Positions 37,316 through 49,610 of a stretch of 64,000 bases of DNA are shown here, in pieces. Every line of letters begins with the position of its first letter. Position 1 is the stretch's first letter. Both the position numbers and the translations under genes were made by a program. The stretch is from Moringa oleifera (taxonomy: Eukaryota > Streptophyta > Magnoliopsida > Brassicales > Moringaceae): positions 6,572,001-6,636,000 of the forward strand of contig JAJFZO010000889.1 of NCBI GenBank assembly GCA_021397835.1, read 5' to 3'. The notes beneath the pieces are model-generated. The model made no database searches. It was not told where the DNA came from and saw only the letters and a program-made list of their open reading frames with translations.

Positions 37316-39686
37316 CTGATAAGCCCTTTAATGATTGCATTTTATTTTATCTCTTTCTTTTGTGGATTAGGGCATCTATGCAAGTAGAAAATACTTTGTA
37401 ACCATGTGAAATCTTCAAATGACCTGGGCTGACTGAGTTTCATGTCTATGTTCCCTGTAGATTTTGCAATAACTCTTGTATGAAGCACTCCTATTGCGCA
37501 TGAAACACATCTCTGAGACTGTCAGTTTACTGTGCATGTTTTCTATTTGACCGTTTGTAATGCTGTCCCTACACAAAGAATTGATTGGTAGTCATAACGT
37601 ACCGGGACAAACACTAACTTCTTAGAGCAGATATATGTTGCAATGTAATGATGGAGTGAAGATAGAGAGGATGGATGTTTACTTATATATCACATTTTGT
37701 TGTGTTGGATTAGAATGCCAATATCACGCAGTTGTTAAACTTTAGGCTTATTTGATTGGATTATGCAAATGTTATCTTGTGCATGTTGGTTAGCCACTTT
37801 GGGAGTTAAAAAGAGAAGTTGGGGGAAGGGGGGAATTAGACACTGGTTACCTTGGGCATGTATCTCCCAAAAGTTTCTCTTGGGGGAAGAGAATTAGCTG
37901 AGTGTTTCAATTGGAAGGTGGGGGACATGGGGAGTCGGTTGCTGTCATGCTATAATTTTAAGTAAAATTTATCAGATGGATTGTAAAGTCTTGTGTGCCA
38001 TATAATCTTTCTTTAATGGCTAATAAAGAGAAGATGATGACATTGGGATTCAAGTGGGAAAATGGATATGGAATGATGCATGGAATAAATTCATGAAGAT
38101 ACTGAGTATAGGTGGAATTTATTGCCCTGCCTTCAAGTTGGGAATATGATTTCCAAGATCTTAGAGGGGAGAGGGCTCATATTGGGTATTGTTCTTCGGG
38201 CTGTGTGGCAGTTAATGACGTGAGTCACCGTACGAGGGAAAGGATTCCAGCTCTCTGCGAGGCTTTGGTTAGGACCAAACAGAGTTAGTTGTTGCAGAGT
38301 GGAATTACTCCATTCTAGTTTCAGAGTTTGAAAATAGTGGAATGTACATTGGCTTCCTAGTCCTATCCCGGTTGGTTGGAAAGTCAAGGTAATGTACGGA
38401 GCAACAGCAAGATCATGTGCCGTATGGCAGAGGGTTTAGTGCAAGCCAGCAGGCCTCTGGACTAAAGAAAAGATTCTAAGCCCATATACTGAAAGGGGAT
38501 TCATGATTGACATGATTCCATCTGTGGTGGTGGCACGCTCTATATTTTTCAAGCAGGACCAGCCTCAGCGGTTTTGCACTATGAAGTGATAAACTAGCTG
38601 TCAAACATTCTCGCTAGCCGCCCGTCTTGTCACTTCATTGTTCATTTATTAACATCACCTTCTTTTAGAAGTGATTTAAATTTGCAGCTAATGAACCTGA
38701 CAGGCTATTCACGTATTACTTGCTATGAGTGGAGCAGAGTAAATGGGGCATTTGCGTCATTACGTTTCATGCTGGTGGCAGGAGGCGCGTATTTAGCCAT
38801 GAATTCGGCCAAGTGTGACCTTAAATTGAATGATGGATGTTGGGTACGGAGTTGACCAGCACCGGCATTGTTGCTCTCCAGACTCGGTAGAGCCTGGCAG
38901 CCACTTTTGTCTTGTTGTCCTCGTTAATCCTCATGAGATTTTCGTGAAAATGGGCTATACATCCAGGATTAATAGTTAATCAAAGTGGCGGCAGAGTATC
39001 CTCCCCCATAACCCGAAATTAAAGATTCAGGAGTATTGATGCATGCAGCAGGTTATCCTGTGCCGTTGATCTCCTATAAAAATACAAGTTAGGGCCATTT
39101 GATCACTGCCTGCCTACATCATCCTAATTATGTAATGATAATATGGATGGCAGAGATTTGCTAGCACGCATCGCATCGCAATCAATATCGGCTATAAAAA
39201 GCACAGTGAGATCGCCATGTTGAGTTTCCATATGGGGAAGCGCATTGGATGGTGAAATGTTAATCGCACACCCCCAATACTAGACCTGATCGATCTCCAT
39301 TTTTGTTTTGCATATATAATCTACTACGTACAGAACTCTCTCTCCCTCCCTATCTCTCTCAGATTTGCTAATTAATTAGTATCTAGAGTCAGCTTCCTTG
39401 TCGTCTGTGACTCGCGTGACGATGTCTCCTCCCATAATTTGCTTATGCAGAGGTCTCAGAGTACTGCCCTTCTCTCTTACGTATATTAACTCTGCATGCA
39501 ACTCTCTCTTTAATAATACATCTCTACATCATATCTTTTTCTATTGCACTATCTTTCTGTATGTCTCCTGATCAGATCATCACTGAGCTTCTCTCCTATA
39601 CTTGTTAAGGGAATATGCCTTTTAACAATGAGAATGAGGTAGGTTATAATTTAATTAATAATTAATTGGTTGATCATGCATGGGTT
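37316..39686. other. Intergenic: GLX2-2 3' flank and MIR319 upstream region
   Basis: No protein gene is supported. 37,316-38,000 is probably the 3' flank of GLX2-2. 38,000-38,560 has moderate GC and an unconvincing minus-strand open frame (38133-38387). From about 38,700 lies the upstream region of MIR319, with two TATA-like sites (39075, 39193) and CT-rich tracts near 39,340. Confidence 0.5.
39193..39200 (+). promoter_or_regulatory. TATA box candidate for the MIR319 primary transcript
   Basis: GGCTATAAAAAGCACAG is a strong plant TATA context, about 490 bases upstream of the hairpin, a usual distance for plant pri-miRNAs. A weaker one (CTATAAAAATA) starts near 39074. Assignment is inferred from position. 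Confidence 0.45.
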
Positions 39687-39873
39687 GGAGAGAGCTTCCT
39701 TCAGCCCACTGATAGAATGGTAGACGGGGTTGAAGTGGCTGCCGACTCATTCATTCAGGTGGCACTAAGTAGAAATGAAAGGAGCTAGCTAGTGTGCGAC
39801 TGTGTGAATGAAGCGGGAGATACTTTTGCATCCCTCTTTTTCTGTGCTTGGACTGAAGGGAGCTCCTTCTTTC
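39687..39873 (+). ncRNA. MIR319: MIR319 precursor hairpin (miR319c type)
   Basis: The 21-nt mature sequence lies on the 3' arm at 39848-39868. It begins TTGGACTGAAGG and ends GAGCTCCTT, the miR319c form as I remember it. The 5' arm (39690-39710: GAGAGCTTCCTTCAGCCCAC) pairs with it and forms the star strand. A second conserved duplex further up the stem (CATTCATTCA near 39750 with GTGAATGAAG near 39802) is a hallmark of MIR159/MIR319 precursors, which are processed loop-to-base. miR319 cleaves mRNAs of class-II TCP transcription factors and so controls leaf growth, jasmonate synthesis and senescence (established for the family). It sits alone in a gene-free interval, as expected for an independent pri-miRNA unit. 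Hairpin ends are approximate. Confidence 0.93.
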
Positions 39874-40474
39874 CTTTCAATATTCGCTGCTGCTTATTTT
39901 ACTCTGAACTCGCATTTGCATTGGAAGCAGCTGTGTGCCCTGATTATGTCTTTTGCGTTAGTACGTGGTAAGCAATAATCCGTTGGTACATATATATACA
40001 AATTTAATTAAATTAAAGAGTAATAACGTGATATATTCTTGAGTTCATGGAGGGAAGGATCCAGGCAAAATGTACGTACGTGGATGATCGAGGGCATGGG
40101 ATCTCCTCGGTTAAGTTGCTGCTTCGGCGATCAGCTAGCACGCGGACTCAGCAAATTCAAATATTGGCTTTTAGAAATTAATAAGCTCAATTATTAATTA
40201 GTCTTGTCTTCTTCTCTACTACCGCTGGGCTGTGTTTGTGCTTTAAGTGTTCCACATTGCTATTGTCGACATTAAATGTGCTTAATTTAGTATGTAGGCT
40301 GATGCATGCGTGTGTTTTCAGTAGCATCCACATATGTGCATGGAGTTGATAATCTTGAAAAGACACCAGGGAAATTAAAGATCAAAAACTGTGAAATTGT
40401 TGAAGTGCGTGCTTGTGCATATTATATACACACACGTTGTTATCTAAGAATATGTTAGTTCTCATTAATCAGTG

Positions 40475-40495
40475 ATATATATATATATATATATA
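40475..40495. repeat. (AT)n microsatellite
   Basis: About 10 AT units in intergenic DNA downstream of MIR319. Confidence 0.9.
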
Positions 40496-41035
40496 ATTGC
40501 TTCTTACATTGATATACTATTAATTATTCCAACTATAAGTATCTAAAGACAAATGAAAACGAAAGAGAAAAAAGATGGAGCCCCCACCTCTCCTCCTTAT
40601 CATCATGAATTAATTAATCCACACTTGATGCACTGCAAAATTCTATTTTACATATGCATATATCTTAGTTAACAAATCACAATTAAATTCAAATGATTGC
40701 TAACATTAAATATATGGTTATTTATTACGTACAAGTTAAAAAGAATATTCCAAAACATCTATATTAATTGTATGCACAAAATTTTCACCAAAAAAGAAGA
40801 AAAATAATGGGAAATAAGGAAAACGAAAATCCTGCACACATGAAGTTACAATTTAGTTTTTCATTTTCTTAACAAACCAAATAAAGTAAGCCAGATAGTA
40901 AAAAAACTAAAAAAAAGTACTTTTTTTTTAAAAAAAAGAAAGTATAAATTTTTATCAAGTCAGAACAACGTAAACTTGAATATATTTTTGGAGAAAAAAA
41001 TTTATATTTATTTTGATTGCAGTCCAATTTTAATA

Positions 41036-41064
41036 TTTTAAACAGTGCCTGGCACTGTTTAAAA
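41036..41064. repeat. Perfect 29-nt palindrome
   Basis: TTTTAAACAGTGCC, a single T, then GGCACTGTTTAAAA: 14-bp arms with no mismatch. It could be an abutting pair of short transposon terminal repeats, a hairpin or a dyad protein site. Confidence 0.9.
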
Positions 41065-41899
41065 TGGTGTCTTCCTTTCTCTTCAACTTTTCATTTATTA
41101 GTCTTTTCTCCTTTTCTCTTCATCTTTCCATCTTATGTTTTTGTTTGTGACACACTCAAAATACTCATAAAATTAGTAAAATTCAAAAAAAGAATAATCT
41201 AACAATTAAGAGAAAAAGAAAAAAACGAAGAGATGAAAACGGATACTTTTGGGATAATCAATTTATGCACCAACAAAGTACCAAAAAACCCAATAAGGTT
41301 AATCGATTTTTATCGTTATTGGAAACCCGGATGGTAAGCAAATCAATTGGAGTCGAAGTTAGGAAAAGCAGAACCAAAGCTACATCTCATCATCCTTTCC
41401 TCTTTCCTCTTTCCTATCCTTGAAAGAATAACAATAATAATGACAAACAGAGTTAATTTTGGACAGGGACTCTTCCCAATTGGCTCAGTACCCACATCAA
41501 TACATTCAACAGCCATGGTGTTAATTCTCTTGGGCTGCAGGTTTCACGTAGATGAAGGACGACCCATCGGGGGTTATGAGAATAATAAAAGCCAAGAACA
41601 TCTTGTACTACGTTATGGAAAGCCAGCAATGAGGCAATGGAAGGAGGGCCGGAGAAAACCCTTCAAAGCTTTGGATATTGGATCACAAAACAGGGATTGA
41701 CAGTGCCCACGAAAAGAGCCCTACAATCCATCTGGCCATTGTATAAGTTGTTGTTTCTTTGTTTGCCTTGATAAAATCTATGTTATTAATGTTAAGTTAC
41801 TTTTTATTTAGCTAACTTTCACACTAAGGAAACTTGGACCATCCAAGTTCTGATATTATTATTTATTTTTTTCAAGTTTCCCTCTTAGTAGGGTACAAT

Positions 41900-44800
41900 G
41901 TTTAATGAGTTATAGGATTTTTTTCATTATAAAGGATGTTTCATATATTATATGTTTGCTCAATTTTTTTAAAATAATTTTTGGTTTATCAAAAACTTAT
42001 AGCAATTATTTTTTATTAATATTATTTCGTTTTAAATATTTTTATTTAATTAAAAAATTTTGATACTTGTTTGAGGCCTAATTATGCAAAGTGATAAATA
42101 CCAATCTTTAATTATTTTATGTAAGAATATATTATTTATTTATTTTAGAATAAAAATTATTATTTAGAATTTTATATTCAAATAGGTTTTTTATTAATAA
42201 ATAATTTTTATATAATTAAATATAAATTAAAAATATCATAAAATTTTGATATTTATTTTATATTATCAATTCAAACCTTCAAGTTTATAAAGTGACAAAT
42301 TCAACTTTAATTTATAAATTTAATTTAAATTAAAATTTATCAAAACATTTAAAATTTGAAGATATTTAAATTATATAAAATGAATTTTCTTTAAATTTTT
42401 TATAGTTATAAAAAAAAATAACTGTCACAAAAAGTTTTAAAATTTTTTGAATGTTAAAAATATATATTTTTTGATATTCATACTTAATATTTTATAAAAT
42501 TCATAAAAAATAAATATTACATCAAAAATTACTCAAATTTAAGAGGCTGATACGAAATAAAGTGATTAATTTATTTAAATTATTGTAAAGATATTTTAAT
42601 AATAAAAAATATTTTTAATTTTTTATAATTATTTGAATTAAAATTCAATTTAGATCACATCGATAGATCAAAGTTTGATTTATTACTTTTTAAACAGCAA
42701 ACAGTAATTTGGAATAAATATAAAAAATTTTACGAAATTTTTATCCTTCAAGATAAGAATATTTTTCATTAATAAAATAATTAATTTATGAATTTGAAAA
42801 AAAAATTTAAAAAAACTTTCAAAATTCAAAAGGTGTTTTTATTTTTATATATATAATTTTTCAAAAAATTTAATTCATCAGATCAATTTAGATTGTTAAT
42901 ACATGGTAGTACATCTTCCTTTAAAAATTATTTAAATTTATAATAATATTCTTTTAAATGATTATCATAAAAAATTTAATTTTTTAAATAATACAAAAAA
43001 TATATTTTTATATATTTTAAATTATCCAAATTTACTTTTAGTTGTTACTGATTGAGACTAAAAGCCTTAGATTATTATGTAAAAAATTAGAGATATCAAA
43101 ATTATAATATGTTATCAAATTAAAACTTAATTTATATTTAAAATATCTAAATTTCATATATATATTACTAACTGTTATATGATAAATTAAAAATAACTAT
43201 ATAAACATATAAGATAACTTAAACTTTAATTACACAATAATAAAATAAAAGGAAGATACTTTTCTTTTTAATAGACTTCGGATTCAGTTATAAAATTTTT
43301 TATGAAAAATGAGAGATCAATGAATATTTTAACCATGTTAAATTTTAAATAATAAAAATTAAGAAGAAAAAAATTATAAAATAAAACAAATAATATTTTG
43401 GATAAGATTATTTAAAGATTTAAATTATACTCTATGTCAAATTTAGCATTGATGTTTAGAAAGTGACAAATCAAACTTTAATTTATCAATTTAAGTTAAA
43501 TTGAATATTTTAAAAATTAAAAAATTAAAAAAATTCAAATTGATGATATTGAATTACGAATTTGAAATTAAATTTTTTCATAAATATAAAAAAACTCAGA
43601 TTATCATAAAAAATTTAAATTTTTTACTATTGAAAATGTTTTTTTTTTTTAAAATTTGTACCATCAAAATTTTAAAAATTCATTAAAAATAATTTATAAG
43701 TCCAAAATTATTTAAAATTAATGAATGGACTCAAGATAAAATATAGGATTTATTTCACTATTTTTTAGGCATTTGAATTGTAAAAATAATTTTATTTTTT
43801 TTAATCATTCAAATCAAGATTTAAATTAAATTAAATTAATAAATAAATATTAAATTTATTATTTTTAAAATATTAAAGTTTGATTTAATATACAAGACGT
43901 AGTTTAGGGTTTTAAGTAACACTCATTTCATTTTTTTTAAAATTTAAATTTAAAATAAATATTATTTTAAAACTAAAATTTTATCTCTGATCAAATCTTA
44001 ATGTTTAAAATATTTCCAAACAAACATTCATTTATTAATTTTATTCAAATTGAACATTAATGAAAATTATTGCAAACAATTAATAGTATTTTTATTAGTG
44101 AGATGCATGAAAATTAGTCAAATATATTTTAAACTTCATTTCGATTTTATCCTTTAAATTTGAATAATTTTAGACTAATAAGTTATTTTTAATGATTTTT
44201 TAATAATTTTTTTGATAATATAATTTTTTAAAAAATATTTTTAATATTCAAAATTTGTTTTTTTGATGATACCCAGAATATTTTTTGATATTTATAAAAA
44301 AATTTAAATCAAAATTTATCATAAAAGATTTACAATTTGAATATCTTTAATTTTTAAATTTTCTGATAAAGTTCAAGTCGATTTAAATTGATAAATGAGT
44401 GTTTATTTAGAGATATTTTAAAAGTAAAAATTTAATTTGAGAAAGAGAAAATTCATAGTTTTAAAATGATATTTACTCTTAAATTTAAATAATTTGAGTA
44501 TAATTAAAATTTATAAAAATATTTATTAATTTAAAAATATTATTAAAAAATGAAAATAAATTTTCGATTGAGGCCCTATTTGACATTTTAATTTTGTAAG
44601 AGATGTAACCTATTTTCAACAAATGATCAAGATATATCAAAACAATTTCTTACTAATTTTTTAACAATTATTTAATTTTTTATTATAATTTTGGTCGATT
44701 TGAGTTATAAATATCTTATTAATTTTTTTAATTATATATGTAATTTATAAACTTTAAAATTTATAATTAAATTTAATGATTTATTTAATATTTTGATTTA

Positions 44801-45416
44801 AAATTTAAAATTATAATTTAAAATAATTTATTAATTAGTATTAATGATAAATTATAAACAGATATTGATATGATAAAACAATCCATATATTGTACGGATT
44901 TAAAATTAATAATTTCTTTTGAAAGTAAGTGAGGGATAATATTTTATAAAATTTTGATGCTTATTTCATATTAATAATCAAATTTTGATATTTAAAAAAT
45001 AAAAAAATTAAATTTTAATTTATTAATTTAATTCAAATTAAATTTTATAAAAAAAATTAAAAAATTAGAGATATTTAAATTAAATGTCTTATATATTTAA
45101 TTTTAAATTAAATTTTTTTATAAATATAAATAAGTATTTAAATTATCATAAAAGATTTTAAAAATTAAAATTTTAAAAAATTTATAAAGAATAAATTTTA
45201 CATTAAAATTTTGTTTAAATTTTTAATGATAAATTTAAAATAAAATAAAAATTTAAGTTATTTTTTATTTTAACAATAAAAATATTTTTAATATTTCATA
45301 ATTATTTAAATTAAAATTTAATTTAATTTAAATTAATAAATTAATTTTAATTTTTAAATATAAAAATTAATTGATAATACAAAATAAATAAAAAAATACA
45401 AGAATATTTAACAGAC
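41900..45416. repeat. 3.5 kb extreme AT-rich block of diverged repeats in both orientations
   Basis: The composition is nearly all A and T, sharply unlike the flanks. Similar units recur, for example around 42285-42330 and 43455-43500, which share AAAGTGACAAAT followed by CAACTTTAATTTAT or AAACTTTAATTTAT and an AATTTAA tail. A weaker copy lies near 44985-45060. Each is followed by similar text (ATTATCATAAAA, TTTTAAAAATTCATAAA). Around 44,200-44,420 the same words occur in reverse complement. Units look roughly half a kilobase long. No coding capacity or terminal repeats were found, so the class is unknown. Confidence 0.65.
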
Positions 45417-46656
45417 ATGAAAAGAAAAAATTTAAAAAAAAAAGAAAAGAAAAAGACGCCTCCTCCCCTACGCCGGTGGCTGCTGTTCTGTGAGTTGGCA
45501 TTGGGTCTCGGATCTCGTCTTCTTCTACTCCTTAAAAGAAAAAGAGAAAGGGAAAGAACAGAAGAAGAGAAGAAAGAGATCTCCTTATGTAATGGCTTAG
45601 TAACTATTACAAGAACATGTTGCACCTAATAGTCCTTATAGTTGGACCCTCACCGAAAACAGAATAAGCAAGAGGAGGTCTCTCGTCTTTCCCCGTGTAG
45701 CCCTGAGGTTCTGGCCCTTGGATTGGATAGGTAAGATGTTACGCTTTCCTTCAAATTAAACCTCCTTTCTGAAAGAAATCAATTATTCTATCAGCGTTAA
45801 TTTTAAGAAATTTGTTCGTTTTATATAAATATATATCTGTTGCAACAGCAAGATTTAAAACCAAATGATTTGCTTCCCAAAGTTCAATAGTTACTTAATC
45901 CAATCATCATACAGATTGGGAGATTGGATTTTAACGTCTTTGGGATTCTATTCTGTTTCCAATGCTATCATAACTACTATGAACATGGGCTTCTGTTGTA
46001 TGAACAATTGAACAAGATGAGGTGTGCTCACCATCTTCTTACATAATTACCACTCCCATACTTAATGTGTCATGGGTTGTCTTTCCAACTCCCAGACTTA
46101 CTTCTCAACATGTTATCTCTTGCTTCTTTTGGGAAGTCATAGGGTGAGAAGTTTTGAGCGTGATATGTTTATGAGCATATCAACCTATGGTATGTTTGAT
46201 GCCAAATCATTATCCTTCATGCTTAACATTATTTGATGAGGGAATCGTTTGTTCTCTTGATATCATATAGGTAATGCTAACTTTATTCTTGGCTAGAGGG
46301 TCTTTTGAGTCCTTCTATGAGTAAATTTAAACCTGTTAGACTTTATTTGTGCAGTTCTAGTTTGGTTTGAAAAACTTTGGTTCTTTAAAACTCTGTATAG
46401 ATTGAAATTGAAACCTGTTGGAATTTCTCTGTGAGCTTCAATCTTGGTTTGAAAAACTTTTTGGTTTTTTGAACCCCTCTATGGAATGAGAATGTAACAC
46501 AGCTTAACCATGTGGCTGGTGATTCATTGTCTGGCTGGTTCATGAAAGTCTAATATGCTGGATTTCACCTGTGCTTTGCCCATACTGTATGAGCTTGAAT
46601 TCTTACTTGTATTGATTTATACAAGAAAATGCTTTCGACAGTTCCCTTGTCTCCAA
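45417..46656 (+). other. Promoter, leader exon and leader intron of the ATG18a-like gene
   Basis: Composition changes abruptly at about 45,450 from the AT block to normal. A probable leader exon ends at the donor GGATAG|GTAAGA (about 45731). A leader intron of roughly 0.9 kb would end near TTTATACAAG or TTTCGACAG, just upstream of the ATG at 46657. Confidence 0.5.
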
Positions 46657-49610
46657 ATGAGTTCAACTATTTCAACATCTCAAGGAATCCTTTCTCCAAC
46701 AAAGCTTGGCTCCTTTGAGTCCCCCAGTACTGCTCCTTCTGGTTCTTTCAGGCAGCCTGAACCAGAGTTCAGTGACAGCAGTGAGACGGAGTTGCTTGCT
46801 GTATCTTGGAACCAGGACTATGGCTGCTTTGCTGCCGGCACAAGCCATGGTTTCCGTATTTATAACTGTGAACCATTTAAGGAAACTTTTAGACGAGATC
46901 TCAAGAGTGGTGGATTTAAAATTGTTGAGATGCTGTTCCGGTGCAACATTTTGGCACTTGTTGGTGCTGGAGCTAATTCTCAGTACCCTCCGAACAAAGT
47001 TATGATCTGGGATGATCATCAAAGCCGCTGCATTGGTGAATTTGCATTTAGGTCGGAAGTTCGTGCTGTGAAATTAAGACGAGATCGCATTGTTGTTGTT
47101 CTTGAGCACAAGATATATGTCTACAATCTCCTGGACCTCAAACTTCTTCATCAAATTGAGACCCTGTCAAATCTTAGGGGACTGTGTTGCCTTTCTCACC
47201 ATTCTAATACATCTGTCTTAGCTTGCCCAGGTCTTCATCGAGGACAGGTTCGAGTTGAACACTTTGGGCTGAATATGATGAAATTAATTAATGCTCATGA
47301 TTCTCATATTGCTTGCATCACCTTGACATTGGATGGCTTACTGCTTGCAACTGCTAGTACAAAGGGTACTTTGATAAGAATCTTCAACACAATGGATGGG
47401 ACTCGGTTACAAGAGGTAAACAGGACTATAAATTAAACTGCCGTGATTATAACAGTACATAAAGTCTATGCCATCTGATTTAGAATGTCATCTCGGAGGG
47501 TAATCTGCTTGGAGCCATGCATTATGATATGTGTTAAAAGAAAATTGTTATTACGGTCACACAAACACATATACATGCTTGCATTCTTTCTCTCTCTCTC
47601 TCTCTCACTCTCTCTCACACACACACACACACTGATGCACAATTAAGTTTTTGAGAATTGTATTAACCAAATGACTTTTAACCAATTTATTTACAATCTT
47701 TTTAGATAAAAAGATGTTTAATTTGATATTGATGAATAAACCATCATCATATATTGTTTACAGCACACATGATGTACAAGAGGACATTTTTTGCTCCTAA
47801 TATGAGACATAAGTCACTTCTCTCCATGAGTGGTTAGCATGCTGATATATTCATGTGCACTCACTTTCTCTGCAATATAGACACTGAAACTTACCACTTC
47901 TATACAGGTGCGAAGAGGAGTAGACAGAGCAGATATTTATAGCATCACCCTCTCACCAAATGTTCAGTGGTTGGCTGTGTCGAGTGACAAAGGCACTGTG
48001 CATATATTTAGTCTAAGAGTTCGAGTAGTTGGGGAGGACTCATCCTCTAATTCAACTTCTACTCAAGGACCAGTGCTCTTTAATCAGAATTCTTCAAATT
48101 CCCTTGATGCCCTTATTACTCCGAGCACTGGTGCCAACCCTGGTTCATCGTTATCATTTATGAGAGGTAAGATATTTTGCTTATAGATTGTTATGGATGA
48201 AACACGGCTTGTTATTATTGGTTATTATTTTAATCTGAAGAAAACAACGTATAATCTTCATAACAATGTGACTTTTGCATATAATTCGCATTTAGGTTTT
48301 GTTGTCATCCTGAATCCATGAAACCACTGAGAAAAATTTATGTACTGAACATTGAACTCAACCTCAGAACCGTGACTTCATTAATTCTAGGAATTGATAA
48401 AAGTATCTGAGAACTAAAATCTTGATGCTGTTTCAGTGAGCTCCTTTTTGTCCCCACTGGTAATAATTAGGCAACATCTCTTACCCAAAAAAGAAACAAA
48501 GAAAAAAAAAAAAAAACTTCGTCATTTGATTGTATATCGTTAGTTGCTTTTCAAATATCTGGGTATGAGCTGGAAATTCATCTATTTTCCATTTTTTTCC
48601 TGGTGCTTGTTTTTCCTAATATTCATTTTGATATTTTCAGGGGTTTTACCCAAATATTTTAGCTCGGAGTGGTCATTTGCCCAGTTCCACTTACCAGAAG
48701 ATACCCAATTTATTGCAGCATTTGGATCACAAAATGCAATTGTTATTGTTGGCATGGATGGGAGGTAAGTATCATCATTATTCTTTTGACAGTTGCTACT
48801 TTTCTGCTTGTAAAATTTGTGTCTCTGCATATGTATGCATAGTAAAACATAAGTTTGTGATGCCATACTGAGAGGAGTAGATGAATGGTGATGGTGAGAA
48901 TTTTTAGTTATAGTTAGATGTGCTGCTGGACTATTGAGAAGTAATGGAGATATATACAGAATCCTTGATACTTCTATTCCTCTTTCTTTAACTTTCTCCC
49001 AATATTCTAATGCAGTTTCCTGATTATTTTTCAGGGGATACTTTTTCGACATGTTATCTAGAATCAGTAATATGTTGATCTGTTCAATAACCTCATTAAA
49101 GAATTAATTTCTGTGGCTAGTTTTCTCTCATCATGATGTATTTAATGACACCAATACTTCTATTTTCTCTTTCCCTCCAGCTTCATCCCAATACCAATTT
49201 TGTTTATTTTTAAATTTTTTTCCTTTTCTTTTTTACTCCTGTTAGACATTTTTCAAACAACTTAATGCTACATGGACTTCACTGATCTATATTATTATTA
49301 TTTCACTTTATTCTTGTCCATCGCCTGTTGCTTCTCCTGCCCAGGATACAAACAATTGGAGATGCAAAGAAAGGCTTAGATACAGTAAAATTATAGCATT
49401 AGTTTTTTGTTCCCTCTCCCCCCTCCTCCAGCTCAACTGCCCTGCTAATTTTCTCCATTTATCAATTTGTGATCATGTCAAATCTCTGGCTCACTCTTGA
49501 TTTCCTCCGTTAACAGTTTCTACAGGTGCAGCTTTGATCCTGTGCATGGAGGAGAGATGTTGCAGCAGGAGTATGTACGCTTTCTGAAAACAGACAGCCG
49601 ACCTAGATAG
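46657..49610 (+). CDS. ATG18A: ATG18a-type PROPPIN (WD40 phosphoinositide-binding autophagy protein)
   Basis: Four exons: 46657-47415, 47908-48166, 48641-48764, 49517-49610; phases agree; 411 aa. A Ser/Pro-rich N-terminus precedes a seven-blade propeller: [88 protein letters not shown]. The phosphoinositide-binding loop is [12 protein letters not shown] (residues 254-265), the plant version of the FRRG motif. The end is [18 protein letters not shown] and [21 protein letters not shown]18a binds PI3P and PI(3,5)P2 and works with ATG2 in autophagosome formation. An in-frame ATG at 46555 exists, but its segment is not protein-like for this family, so MSSTIS is chosen. Confidence 0.95.
47588..47632. 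repeat. (CT)n/(CA)n compound microsatellite in ATG18a-like intron 1
   Basis: CT units pass into CA units inside the intron 47416-47907. Confidence 0.92.

Larger units (their letters stand above)
39874..41899. other. Intergenic downstream of MIR319
   Basis: Contains a (TA)n run (40475-40495), poly-A/T stretches around 40,900-40,940 and the 41,036-41,064 palindrome. The 117-codon + frame at 41347-41700 lacks any recognisable domain and is not called as a gene. Confidence 0.5.

Noticed and set aside
38133..38387. 84-codon minus-strand ORF, considered as a transposon fragment
   Set aside because: No reverse-transcriptase, transposase or gag motif could be seen.
41347..41700. 117-codon + strand ORF downstream of MIR319
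   Set aside because: No recognisable domain, atypical composition and no splice context; probably chance.
46555..46656. Upstream in-frame ATG for the ATG18a-like protein
   Set aside because: The added 34 residues are hydrophobic and unlike the family N-terminus, and likely splice acceptors lie inside the segment; the start at 46657 is preferred.
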